Assembly (NCBI GenBank): GCA_018970965.1
Contig: JAGWVG010000050.1
Coordinates: forward strand, 1-9,460
Length of the DNA stretch: 9,460 nucleotides
Reading direction: 5' to 3'
Origin: Alphaproteobacteria bacterium
GTDB taxonomy: Bacteria > Pseudomonadota > Alphaproteobacteria > Sphingomonadales > Sphingomonadaceae
Shown here: positions 1 to 6,303 of the stretch, in pieces
Layout of the letters: every line of letters begins with the position of its first letter
How positions within the stretch are numbered: the stretch's first letter is position 1
The notes under the pieces: generated by a model
The model's input: the letters and a program-made list of their open reading frames with translations, nothing else
Database searches by the model: none
Told to the model about the DNA's origin: nothing
Position numbers and translations under genes: made by a program

Positions 1-213
1 AGCTTTGTGAAAGACAGGATGCCTGTCGCCGGGTTCGCGCCCGATGCTCCAGGCTTTTTCTGGCTGGCGGGCCAAGGGGGCTTTGGGCTGCAAACCTCGC
101 CCGCAATGTCAGCTTTGACAGAAGCGCTGATAACGGGCGGTGCTTGGCCGGATGGAATGGCAGATTTAGGCGTAACGCCCGAAGCCGTCGCCCCCGATCG
201 GCTCAGTGCTTAG
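1..213 (+). CDS. FAD-dependent oxidoreductase (DAO family), C-terminal fragment
   Basis: The reading frame is open from the first base of the window and ends at TAG 211-213, so only the last 70 residues are present. They contain the run RMPVAGFAPDAPGFFWLAGQ followed by GGFGLQTSPAMS, which matches the C-terminal FAD-contacting segment of D-amino-acid dehydrogenase/glycine-oxidase-like (DAO) flavoproteins: an R-P-x-x-G substrate/flavin element, then W-L-A-G-x-G-G-x-G closing the Rossmann-type FAD site. Such enzymes oxidise amines or amino acids and pass electrons to oxygen or the respiratory chain. The substrate cannot be told from this fragment. The GTG at position 7 is internal and is not a start. 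The stop codon interlocks with the tlpA stop on the other strand. Confidence 0.85.
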   Translation, partial: SFVKDRMPVAGFAPDAPGFFWLAGQGGFGLQTSPAMSALTEALITGGAWPDGMADLGVTPEAVAPDRLSA

Positions 214-791
214 AGCGACGCGTCAATCAACGCCAATTGCGCGGACGTGTTCCATTCTGCGCCCCCTACCATGCGCCAGACTTCCTTACCTTGCGCGTCA
301 TAAAATATGGTCGTCGGCAAAGACCCGCCACCCAGCGCAAAGCCTAAATCCGCCTTGGCATCAACATAGGGTGTCAGTGATTTAAAGCCTTGCTTGTTCC
401 ACCACTGCGCAACGGCAGGACGCCCCTTCATGTCCTGGCTGACGGCAATGACTTGCAATTTGCCTGCACGCTGCGTCGCAAGACTTTCTAAAGTCGGCAT
501 TTCGGCCACGCAGGGGCCGCACCATGTGGCCCAGAGATTGACGAGAACTGGCTTACCTTTGAAGTCCGCCAGCGAAACTGTCTTGCCTGCCATATCTTCA
601 AACGCCACCTTGGGCATGTCTTCGCCCTTGTGGCTGCGGTCGACAGTGCCAGAAAGCCCTTCTTTGGGCGCTTGTTGCGAAGATTGCGGTGCTTCGCCTT
701 GCGGCTTGCCGTCAGATTGCTTATCGCAGCCCGAAACCGCAAGGGTAAGTCCAAGGCCAAGAGCAAGGAATTTCGAGATTACCAGCCGCAC
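210..791 (-). CDS. tlpA: TlpA-like thioredoxin-fold lipoprotein (thiol-disulfide reductase)
   Basis: Encodes 193 residues. The N-terminus is a lipoprotein signal (MRLV, hydrophobic run [12 protein letters not shown], lipobox V-S-G-C with Cys22). A low-complexity linker rich in Q, S, P and K follows, then a thioredoxin fold with the active site W-C-G-P-C (Cys91/Cys94) and the cis-proline in GSLPTT (Pro159). TlpA-family proteins act on the periplasmic face of the inner membrane, reducing disulfides for example during cytochrome c or cytochrome oxidase maturation. Asp at +2 after the lipid Cys agrees with inner-membrane retention, a rule established in enterobacteria. I chose the GTG start at 791 because GGAG (798-801) sits 6 bases upstream and translation gives a textbook signal peptide. 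ATG at 809 is in frame but has no visible ribosome binding site. It diverges from argH; tlpA-argH-lysA clustering is familiar from other alphaproteobacteria (recalled, not searched). Confidence 0.92.
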   Translation of the reverse strand: MRLVISKFLALGLGLTLAVSGCDKQSDGKPQGEAPQSSQQAPKEGLSGTVDRSHKGEDMPKVAFEDMAGKTVSLADFKGKPVLVNLWATWCGPCVAEMPTLESLATQRAGKLQVIAVSQDMKGRPAVAQWWNKQGFKSLTPYVDAKADLGFALGGGSLPTTIFYDAQGKEVWRMVGGAEWNTSAQLALIDASL

Positions 792-797
792 GTCAAA

Positions 798-801
798 CTC
801 C
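798..801 (-). promoter_or_regulatory. ribosome binding site of tlpA
   Basis: On the minus strand GGAG lies 6 bases before the GTG at 791. This decides the start: the upstream in-frame ATG at 809 would have only a C-rich leader. The site falls inside the 16-base gap between the divergent tlpA and argH starts. Confidence 0.65.
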
Positions 802-807
802 AACAGC

Positions 808-2178
808 ATGTGGGGTGGCCGCTTCGCCGAAGGGCCGGCCGCCGTGATGCGCGAGATAAACGCCTCAATCCCCTTCGACAAGCGCTTGTGGCAGCAAGAT
901 ATCCGTGCATCCAAAGCGCATTTGGCCATGCTGGCCCAGCAGGGCATTGTTGGCACTGAAGATGCAGCGCAGATTTCGGCTGGTTTGGACAAGATTGCCG
1001 CCGAATATGAAGCCAATGGCGTGCCAGTCGACCTGAGCCTTGAAGATATTCATATGGCGACCGAAGCGCGCTTGGCTGAGCTGATTGGTCCAGCTGCAGG
1101 CCGCTTGCACACCGCCAGATCGCGCAATGATCAGGTGGCCACTGATTTCCGCCTCTGGGTGCGCGATGCAATGGATGCCGTCGCGGCAGGGCTGGTTGAG
1201 CTGCAAAAGGCGCTTATCCTTCGCGCTGAGGCACATGCTGATGCTGTGATGCCCGGCTTCACACATCTCCAAAGCGCGCAGCCTGTGACGCTCGGCCATC
1301 ATTTGATGGCGTGGTATGAGATGATCCGTCGTGATCGCGCGCGCTTTGCCGATGCGCGTGCGCGGATGAATGAATGCCCGCTGGGCGCGGCAGCGCTTGC
1401 AGGCACGGGCTTTCCAATTGACCGCCACGCCACGGCCAAAGCGCTCGATTTTGACAAGCCCACGGATAACAGCCTCGACAGTGTGTCGGACCGCGATTTT
1501 GCGCTCGATTACCTGATGGCCGCCAGCCAATGTGCGCTCCATTTGTCACGCATGTCGGAAGAAATTGTCATTTGGGCCTCGCAGCCCTTTGGCTTTGTTG
1601 CTCTGCCTGACCAATGGTCCACGGGCAGCTCGATCATGCCTCAAAAGCGCAATCCAGATGCCGTCGAACTTATCCGGGGCCATGCCGGGCGGATCACAGG
1701 CTGCCTCAACGCGTTGATGATGACCATGAAAGGCCTGCCGCTCGCTTATTCCAAGGACATGCAGGACGATAAGCCGCCGGTATTTGAAGCGCATGATCTT
1801 CTTGCGCTCTCGATTGCCGCAATGACAGGCATGGTGGAAAGCGTGACCTTCCGGACGGATCGGATGCGGGCGCTTGCCGAAAGCGGTTTTGCGACCGCAA
1901 CTGACCTTGCCGATTGGCTGGTGCGGGAAGCGGGCCTTCCCTTCCGCGAAGCCCATCATGTGACTGGCCGTGCCGTCAAGCGTGCCGAAGAACTGCAATC
2001 TGCGCTGGCCGATATTCCTTTGGCCGAACTTCAGGCCATTCACCCCTCTATTAACGACAGCGTTTATTCTGTCCTCACCGTCGATGCCTCAGTTGCCAGC
2101 CGGATGAGCCATGGCGGCACGGCGCCCGCGCAGGTGCGCGCGCGGATTGCCGATGCCAAGGCGCTCTTGGGTTTGTGA
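808..2178 (+). CDS. argH: argininosuccinate lyase
   Basis: Encodes 456 residues, the usual ArgH length. It cleaves argininosuccinate into arginine and fumarate, the last step of arginine synthesis, as a cytosolic homotetramer. The start [10 protein letters not shown] is the typical N-terminus. Visible family motifs are H-T-A-R-S-R-N-D-Q (residues 101-109), the mobile catalytic loop signature [12 protein letters not shown] (about 273-284, containing the catalytic serine) and M-Q-D-D-K-P-P-V-F downstream. The frame stays open far upstream, but that stretch is antisense to tlpA and not ArgH-like. No good ribosome binding site precedes ATG 808: the nearest purine run, AAGGAA at 765-770, is 37 bases away. 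Translation may start without one, or at a non-canonical codon slightly upstream (the peptide TSRTSNSNS precedes Met). The stop overlaps the next ATG by one base (TGATG). Confidence 0.97.
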   Translation: MWGGRFAEGPAAVMREINASIPFDKRLWQQDIRASKAHLAMLAQQGIVGTEDAAQISAGLDKIAAEYEANGVPVDLSLEDIHMATEARLAELIGPAAGRLHTARSRNDQVATDFRLWVRDAMDAVAAGLVELQKALILRAEAHADAVMPGFTHLQSAQPVTLGHHLMAWYEMIRRDRARFADARARMNECPLGAAALAGTGFPIDRHATAKALDFDKPTDNSLDSVSDRDFALDYLMAASQCALHLSRMSEEIVIWASQPFGFVALPDQWSTGSSIMPQKRNPDAVELIRGHAGRITGCLNALMMTMKGLPLAYSKDMQDDKPPVFEAHDLLALSIAAMTGMVESVTFRTDRMRALAESGFATATDLADWLVREAGLPFREAHHVTGRAVKRAEELQSALADIPLAELQAIHPSINDSVYSVLTVDASVASRMSHGGTAPAQVRARIADAKALLGL

Positions 2179-2429
2179 TGCGCCGCGCGGCCACCCTTAC
2201 CGCCTGTTTATGCGCTGCATTGGCGCTGACGGCCTGTGGCGGTCGCGTAAAACTGCAGCCCCGCCAAGGTGAAAGCCTCCCCGTTAAACCGGAATCCGCC
2301 CTCGCCCAGCCGTCGGTCGATCAGATGATTACCCCTGGCCCACAGGCCAAGCCTAAACGCAGCGATGATCTGTTGACCAAATCCGAAGAACGTCGCGACG
2401 ATAAATTTGATCTTCCGCCCAAAGGCTAA
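2178..2429 (+). CDS. small lipoprotein between argH and lysA (LptM-like)
   Basis: Encodes 83 residues. The short signal peptide ends in the lipobox L-T-A-C with Cys20, followed by Gly-Gly. The mature part, about 64 residues, is Pro/Gln/Lys rich, hydrophilic and ends in charged D-D-K-F-D-L-P-P-K-G. Position, size and Cys-Gly start match the small lipoproteins found beside lysA or dapF in many proteobacteria (E. coli LptM/YifL, pseudomonad LppL). LptM helps oxidative maturation of the LPS transporter LptD. The typical K-G-P-L-Y-x-P after the Cys is only weakly reflected here (R-V-K-L-Q-P), so equivalence is an inference. ATG 2178 overlaps the argH stop by one base, which suggests translational coupling; GTG at 2175 is a poorer alternative. 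Confidence 0.8.
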   Translation: MRRAATLTACLCAALALTACGGRVKLQPRQGESLPVKPESALAQPSVDQMITPGPQAKPKRSDDLLTKSEERRDDKFDLPPKG

Positions 2430-2435
2430 ATTTCC

Positions 2436-3695
2436 ATGGACCATTTTCAGTTAAAGAACGGCACGCTTCACGCCGAAGGCGTGCCCCTGACACAGATTGC
2501 CGCAGAAGTTGGCACACCGGTTTATGTCTATTCCCGCGCCACGCTGGAACGGCATGCCCAAGTCTTCCGCGAAGGCATTGCCCCAGTTGGAAAATCGCAC
2601 ATTGCCTTTGCAATTAAATCCAACCCAAATCGCGCAGTACTCCGCGTTTTAGCAAAGCAAGGCTATGGTGCCGACGTTGTTTCAGGTGGAGAGATTTCTC
2701 GCGCGATTGCGGCAGGCATGCGTCCCGAGGATGTGGTCTTTTCCGGCGTTGGCAAGACGCGTGCTGAGCTGGAACAGGCACTCGATACGGGCATTGGCCA
2801 GTTTAATATTGAGCTTGAAGAAGAAGGCGCAGTTTTAGCGCAAATTGCAGCCTCAAAGGGGATGACAGCATCCGCAACATTGCGGGTAAACCCCGATGTT
2901 GATGCCGGCACGCACGCCAAGATTTCTACCGGCAAAAAGGAAAACAAGTTTGGCGTGGCCATTGATCAGGCCCCCGCCATCTTTGATCGCTTGGCCAAAT
3001 TACCTGGCCTAAAGATGCACGGCGTTGCGCTGCACATTGGCAGCCAGCTTTTTGATCTTGATCCGCTGGAAGCCGCATATGGCCGCATTGGCCAATTGGT
3101 CGCAGAATTGCGCGCTATGGGCCACTTGATTGACCGCGTTGATCTGGGCGGAGGGCTTGGCGTGCCCTATAAGGCTGGCGAAAATCCGCCTTCTCCTGCC
3201 GATTATGGCCAGATGGTCGCGCGGGCAACCAAAGGCTGGGATGTCACGCTGATGTTTGAACCCGGCCGCGTTATTGTTGGCAATGCGGGCATTTTGCTGA
3301 CCAAGGTGATCTGGGTGAAGCCCGGCGTCATCAATCCTTATGTCATTGTTGATGCCGCGATGAACGACCTTGCACGCCCCGCCATGTATGATGCGTGGCA
3401 CGATTTTGCCGCAGTTACACCCAATGGCAAAAAGATGATCGCCAATATCGCAGGCCCCGTCTGCGAAAGCGGTGATACCTTTGCGATGGCGCGCGAAATT
3501 GATCAGGTTGCCTCAGGGGATCTGGCCATTTTCCGCACCGCAGGTGCCTATGGAGCGACCATGGCCAGCACCTATAACAGTCGCCCCCTCGTGCCCGAGG
3601 TGATGGTGGATGGCGATAATTATGCCGTGGTGGCCGATCGCATTGCCGCCGAAACGATTTTGGCAGCAGAGCGCATCCCCAGCTGGCTGGAATAG
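2436..3695 (+). CDS. lysA: diaminopimelate decarboxylase
   Basis: Encodes 419 residues, the normal LysA length. This PLP enzyme decarboxylates meso-diaminopimelate to lysine, the last step of lysine synthesis, and balances lysine against the cell-wall precursor. It is a fold-type III (alanine racemase-like) enzyme: Schiff-base lysine in A-I-K-S-N-P (Lys61), H-I-G-S-Q (His200), phosphate-binding D-L-G-G-G-L-G (237-243), E-P-G-R (275-278), catalytic cysteine in G-P-V-C-E-S-G-D (Cys343) and the C-terminal A-G-A-Y-G with Tyr372. All key residues are present. The start ATG 2436 follows AAAGG at 2421-2425, inside the tail of the lipoprotein gene and 6 bases after its stop, so argH, the lipoprotein and lysA are probably one transcript. 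Confidence in identity is very high. Confidence 0.98.
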   Translation: MDHFQLKNGTLHAEGVPLTQIAAEVGTPVYVYSRATLERHAQVFREGIAPVGKSHIAFAIKSNPNRAVLRVLAKQGYGADVVSGGEISRAIAAGMRPEDVVFSGVGKTRAELEQALDTGIGQFNIELEEEGAVLAQIAASKGMTASATLRVNPDVDAGTHAKISTGKKENKFGVAIDQAPAIFDRLAKLPGLKMHGVALHIGSQLFDLDPLEAAYGRIGQLVAELRAMGHLIDRVDLGGGLGVPYKAGENPPSPADYGQMVARATKGWDVTLMFEPGRVIVGNAGILLTKVIWVKPGVINPYVIVDAAMNDLARPAMYDAWHDFAAVTPNGKKMIANIAGPVCESGDTFAMAREIDQVASGDLAIFRTAGAYGATMASTYNSRPLVPEVMVDGDNYAVVADRIAAETILAAERIPSWLE

Positions 3696-3710
3696 GCCTG
3701 TCTAAACGTT

Positions 3711-3734
3711 GAAAAGCCGGGCTTAGCCCCGGCC
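3711..3734 (-). terminator. intrinsic terminator of the amino acid dehydrogenase gene
   Basis: GCCGGG (3716-3721) and CCCGGC (3728-3733) form a 6-bp all-GC stem with a 6-base loop. Read on the minus strand it is followed directly by TTTT, then CAACG. The TAA stop (3723-3725) of the minus-strand gene lies in the loop, and the upstream arm encodes the last codons. On the plus strand no T-run follows at once, so it would act on lysA only weakly, if at all. Confidence 0.75.
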
Positions 3735-4772
3735 AATCAGCTTTTGCGCCATCCGGTCAGCAACCATCGCTGGATGATCGCCCGTTGCCGCGCTCTCATC
3801 CCAAATCGCATTGAGCCGATCTGGAATGCCCGCAATCTTGGCATCAACGGCTGCATGATCGGCATCGTCCAGATATTGCAGCGCAACGTTGATGATGCCG
3901 CCCGCATTGATCACATAATCCGGCGCATAGAGAATACCACGCGCCTGCACGGCCGCGCCATGTTCAGGTCGCGCCAATTGATTATTCGCACCACCAGCAA
4001 CTACCGGCACCTTCAACGCCGGGATGGAATGATCATTCAAGATCGCGCCGAGCGCACAGGGGCTCAGCACATCGGCCTCAATGGTCATGATGTCCTCTGC
4101 GTTGACCACAGTTGCACCGAGTTCGGCCGCCAACGCCTTGGCGCGGGCAGCATCGCGATCAGCCAGCGTCAATTTTGCTCCCGCCTTGGCCAAATGCCGC
4201 GCCAGTCCGCCACCAACGCTGCCCACGCCCTGAATGGCAACATGGACGCCCGCCACATCATCCTTACCCAAACCACGCTTGATGGCGGCCTTCACGCCCA
4301 AAAATACGCCCAGCGCGGTGGACGGACCCGGATCCCCCCCTGCTCCGCCCGCACGCGGCGGCAGGCCCGACACAAAGCGTGTGCCCTTGCCAATATCGAT
4401 AATGTCTTGCGCGCTAATCCCCACATCTTGGGCAGTCACATAGCGTCCGCCTTGGCTGTCCACGGCGCGCGCAAAGGCTGCAATCAACGCAGGCGATTTG
4501 TTCAAATCTGCATCGGCGAGGATAACAGCCTTGCCGCCCCCCATCGCAAGCCCCGCCATTGCATTTTTATAGCTCATCCCCCGCGACAAACGCAGTGCAT
4601 CAGTCATCGCGGCATTGGGATCCACATAGTGCCAAAAGCGCGTCCCGCCGCCTGCTGGGCCAAGGTGAGTCGAATGAATTGCGATGATCGCTGTCAGACC
4701 TGCTGCCGGATCACGGAAGATATGCACAGCTTCGTGATCGTCAAAATCGGGCAACATCCAAGGTGCGGTCAT
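3723..4772 (-). CDS. Leu/Phe/Val-type amino acid dehydrogenase (Glu/Leu/Phe/Val dehydrogenase family)
   Basis: Encodes 349 residues, the length of leucine/phenylalanine dehydrogenases rather than glutamate dehydrogenase (over 400). These enzymes oxidatively deaminate branched-chain or aromatic amino acids to 2-oxo acids with NAD, or run in reverse. Visible: L-G-P-A-G-G-G-T-R-F-W (38-47), the two active-site lysines in S-Y-K-N-A (Lys69) and M-G-G-G-K (Lys81), T-A-Q-D-V-G with Asp116, and the Rossmann dinucleotide motif G-V-G-S-V-G (182-187). The start ATG 4772 has AGGAG 6 bases upstream. The gene converges on lysA and ends in its own terminator. A tRNA-His lies 100 bases upstream on the same strand. 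Exact substrate preference cannot be read from the sequence. Confidence 0.93.
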   Translation of the reverse strand: MTAPWMLPDFDDHEAVHIFRDPAAGLTAIIAIHSTHLGPAGGGTRFWHYVDPNAAMTDALRLSRGMSYKNAMAGLAMGGGKAVILADADLNKSPALIAAFARAVDSQGGRYVTAQDVGISAQDIIDIGKGTRFVSGLPPRAGGAGGDPGPSTALGVFLGVKAAIKRGLGKDDVAGVHVAIQGVGSVGGGLARHLAKAGAKLTLADRDAARAKALAAELGATVVNAEDIMTIEADVLSPCALGAILNDHSIPALKVPVVAGGANNQLARPEHGAAVQARGILYAPDYVINAGGIINVALQYLDDADHAAVDAKIAGIPDRLNAIWDESAATGDHPAMVADRMAQKLIGRG

Positions 4773-4819
4773 GCTTGGCTCCTGTCGGCAACAAAATTAC
4801 ACAATAGCGCAATAACCGC

Positions 4820-4835
4820 AAAAGCGACGATTCGC
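4820..4835 (-). terminator. possible weak terminator downstream of tRNA-His
   Basis: On the minus strand GCGA-ATCG-TCGC forms a 4-bp stem followed by TTTT (4820-4823). It lies between tRNA-His and the dehydrogenase gene. The stem is very short, so this is only a candidate. A run of six T directly after the tRNA CCA (4867-4872) could instead aid 3' end formation. The rest of this 100-base gap shows only a weak AT-rich possible promoter for the dehydrogenase. Confidence 0.25.
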
Positions 4836-4872
4836 CACCTAACGGACTGCTTTGTTATTTCAGGAGAAAAAA

Positions 4873-4950
4873 TGGGGCGATCGACGGGATCCGAACCCGC
4901 GACCTCCGGTACCACAAACCGGCGCTCTAACCAACTGAGCTACGATCGCC
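4873..4950 (-). tRNA. tRNA-His (anticodon GTG)
   Basis: The full cloverleaf folds on the minus strand. The 7-bp acceptor stem GCGATCG/CGATCGC is extended by an extra 5' G (G-1) opposite C73, the hallmark of bacterial tRNA-His. The D-arm is GCTC/GAGC. The anticodon stem CCGGT/ACCGG encloses the loop TTGTGGT, with anticodon GTG at 4913-4915. The T-arm GCGGG/CCCGT contains the TTCGGAT loop. The 3' CCA is encoded (4873-4875) and is followed by six T. Isotype support is twofold, anticodon and G-1. Confidence 0.97.
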
Positions 4951-5038
4951 ACACAAGGACAGGAGCGGCCCTCTAAGCCAGTCCTTCCCGCAACGCAAGT
5001 CCGTTGCAATGCTCTTATGAAACAGGCAAGGGAGCAGG

Positions 5039-5245
5039 ATGAAAAAACTGCTCATCGCCCTTATTCCGCTGGCTCTTTCGGGCTGTGTCGCAAGCGTTGC
5101 AAAGACGGTCGTGACGGCCCCCTTCAAAGTCGCGGGTAAGGCAGTTGACCTTGCAACGACGAGCCAAGAAGAAGCCGATCGCAATCGCGGCCGCAAAATG
5201 CGCAAGGCGGAAGAAAAAGCCCGCCACGACGCGCACCGAAATTAA
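5039..5245 (+). CDS. small lipoprotein of unknown function
   Basis: Encodes 68 residues. A short signal peptide (MKKLLIALIPLALSGC) has the lipobox L-S-G-C and Cys16. The mature part begins with a hydrophobic/basic stretch (V-A-S-V-A-K-T-V-V-T-A-P-F-K-V) and ends in a highly charged, probably helical tail rich in E, R, K and H (residues about 44-68). Val at +2 is compatible with outer-membrane sorting by the enterobacterial rule. It resembles short hypothetical lipoproteins common in sphingomonads, but I cannot name a function. The start is well supported: AAGGGAG at 5028-5034 lies 4 bases before ATG 5039. Its stop is 16 bases before the quinone oxidoreductase start, so the two are probably co-transcribed. 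Confidence 0.85.
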   Translation: MKKLLIALIPLALSGCVASVAKTVVTAPFKVAGKAVDLATTSQEEADRNRGRKMRKAEEKARHDAHRN

Positions 5246-5261
5246 GAGATAAGGCTGATCA

Positions 5262-6236
5262 ATGGTACTGACCGCGCAAATGACGCAGCAAGGCGGCCCC
5301 GAGGTGATCCAGTGGGTCGATGTGGATTTGCCCGCGCCCGGCCAGGGCGAGGTGCGCATGCGCAACACCGCGATTGGCTTGAACTTTATTGACACCTATC
5401 ACCGCGGCGGCCTCTACAAACTGGCCCTCCCCAGTGGTTTGGGGATTGAAGCGGCGGGCGTTGTGGAAGCCGTTGGGCCGGGCGTCACACATGTCGCGCC
5501 GGGCGACCGCGTTGTGACATTCGGCCCCAGCTTGGGCGCCTATTCAGAAGCACGCAACATTGCGGCCCGCCAGCTCTTTAGGACGCCTGATGATATTTCT
5601 GATGAGGTGGCAGCAGCTGCATTTCTCAAAGGTTGTACCGTCGAAAGCCTGGTAGAGCGCTGTGCCAAGGTAGAATCGGGATGGACTGTCTTGGTGCATG
5701 CCGCAGCTGGAGGCGTCGGCTTATTGCTTGTGCAATGGCTGAAGGCCGTGGGAGCTAACGTTATTGGCACCGTCGGCTCAGCAGAAAAGGCCGATCTAGC
5801 GCGCGCTGCCGGCGCTGATCACATCATCAACTATGCTGAAGAAGACGTCGCCGCACGGTGTCGCGCGTTGACCAATGGCGCAGGTGTCCCTGTCGTGTTT
5901 GATGGTGTGGGCCGCGCGACCTGGGAAGGCTCACTGAAGTCCTGCGCGCCCCGCGGGCTGATCGTCAGCTTCGGCAATGCAAGCGGCCCAGTGACGGATG
6001 TTGCCTTGGGCCGCTTGGCAGAGGCAGGCTCCATCTTTGTGACACGCCCCACCTTGTTCCATTATTATGCAACACCTGCTGAAAGCATGGCCGGGGTCAC
6101 ACGGCTGTTTGAAATGCTGCGCAGTGGCGCCGTGCAGGTAGATATTCGCCAGCGTTATCCATTGCTTGACGCGGCCCGCGCGCATCAGGAGTTGGAAGCA
6201 CGCCAAACCAGCGGCTGCAGCCTGCTGATCCCATAA
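5262..6236 (+). CDS. NADPH:quinone oxidoreductase (zeta-crystallin-like, MDR superfamily)
   Basis: Encodes 324 residues, the standard length of QOR1-type enzymes. It reduces quinones or related electrophiles with NADPH and is thought to protect against reactive quinones. The N-terminal GroES-like domain (about 1-125) carries the signature G-L-N-F-I-D-T-Y-H-R-G-G (39-50) and G-I-E-A-A-G-V-V (61-68). The nucleotide-binding domain has A-A-A-G-G-V-G (147-153). The C-terminal segment shows L-F-H-Y-Y (about 263) and ends near a helix rich in A-R-A-H-Q. It lacks the Cys cluster of the zinc-binding alcohol dehydrogenases, as expected for quinone reductases. ATG 5262 follows AAGG at 5251-5254, 7 bases upstream. 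It is probably in an operon with the preceding small lipoprotein. Confidence 0.94.
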   Translation: MVLTAQMTQQGGPEVIQWVDVDLPAPGQGEVRMRNTAIGLNFIDTYHRGGLYKLALPSGLGIEAAGVVEAVGPGVTHVAPGDRVVTFGPSLGAYSEARNIAARQLFRTPDDISDEVAAAAFLKGCTVESLVERCAKVESGWTVLVHAAAGGVGLLLVQWLKAVGANVIGTVGSAEKADLARAAGADHIINYAEEDVAARCRALTNGAGVPVVFDGVGRATWEGSLKSCAPRGLIVSFGNASGPVTDVALGRLAEAGSIFVTRPTLFHYYATPAESMAGVTRLFEMLRSGAVQVDIRQRYPLLDAARAHQELEARQTSGCSLLIP

Positions 6237-6303
6237 ACCTTCCTGTCACAAGAAAAGCCAGTTCTGCTGCCTTTTCGCAGGCGGCAAGCTCAGTTAGGCG
6301 CTG

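Noticed and set aside
394..807. Long upstream extension of the argH frame
   Set aside because: It runs antisense to tlpA, shows no family similarity and would place 138 extra residues before a normal ArgH N-terminus. An open antisense frame is common in GC-rich coding DNA.
865..1542. 225-residue open frame antisense to argH
   Set aside because: The sense gene is unmistakable argH; the antisense protein has low-complexity, Arg/His-rich composition typical of shadow frames.
3744..4976. 410-residue open frame on the plus strand opposite the amino acid dehydrogenase
   Set aside because: It is a shadow of the minus-strand gene and continues through the tRNA-His gene. The protein is rich in Arg, His, Cys and Ile with no recognisable domain.
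6266..6285. GCTGCC/GGCGGC hairpin between the quinone reductase and the exporter as a terminator
   Set aside because: The stem includes a G-U pair, has an 8-base loop and is not followed by a T-run on either strand.
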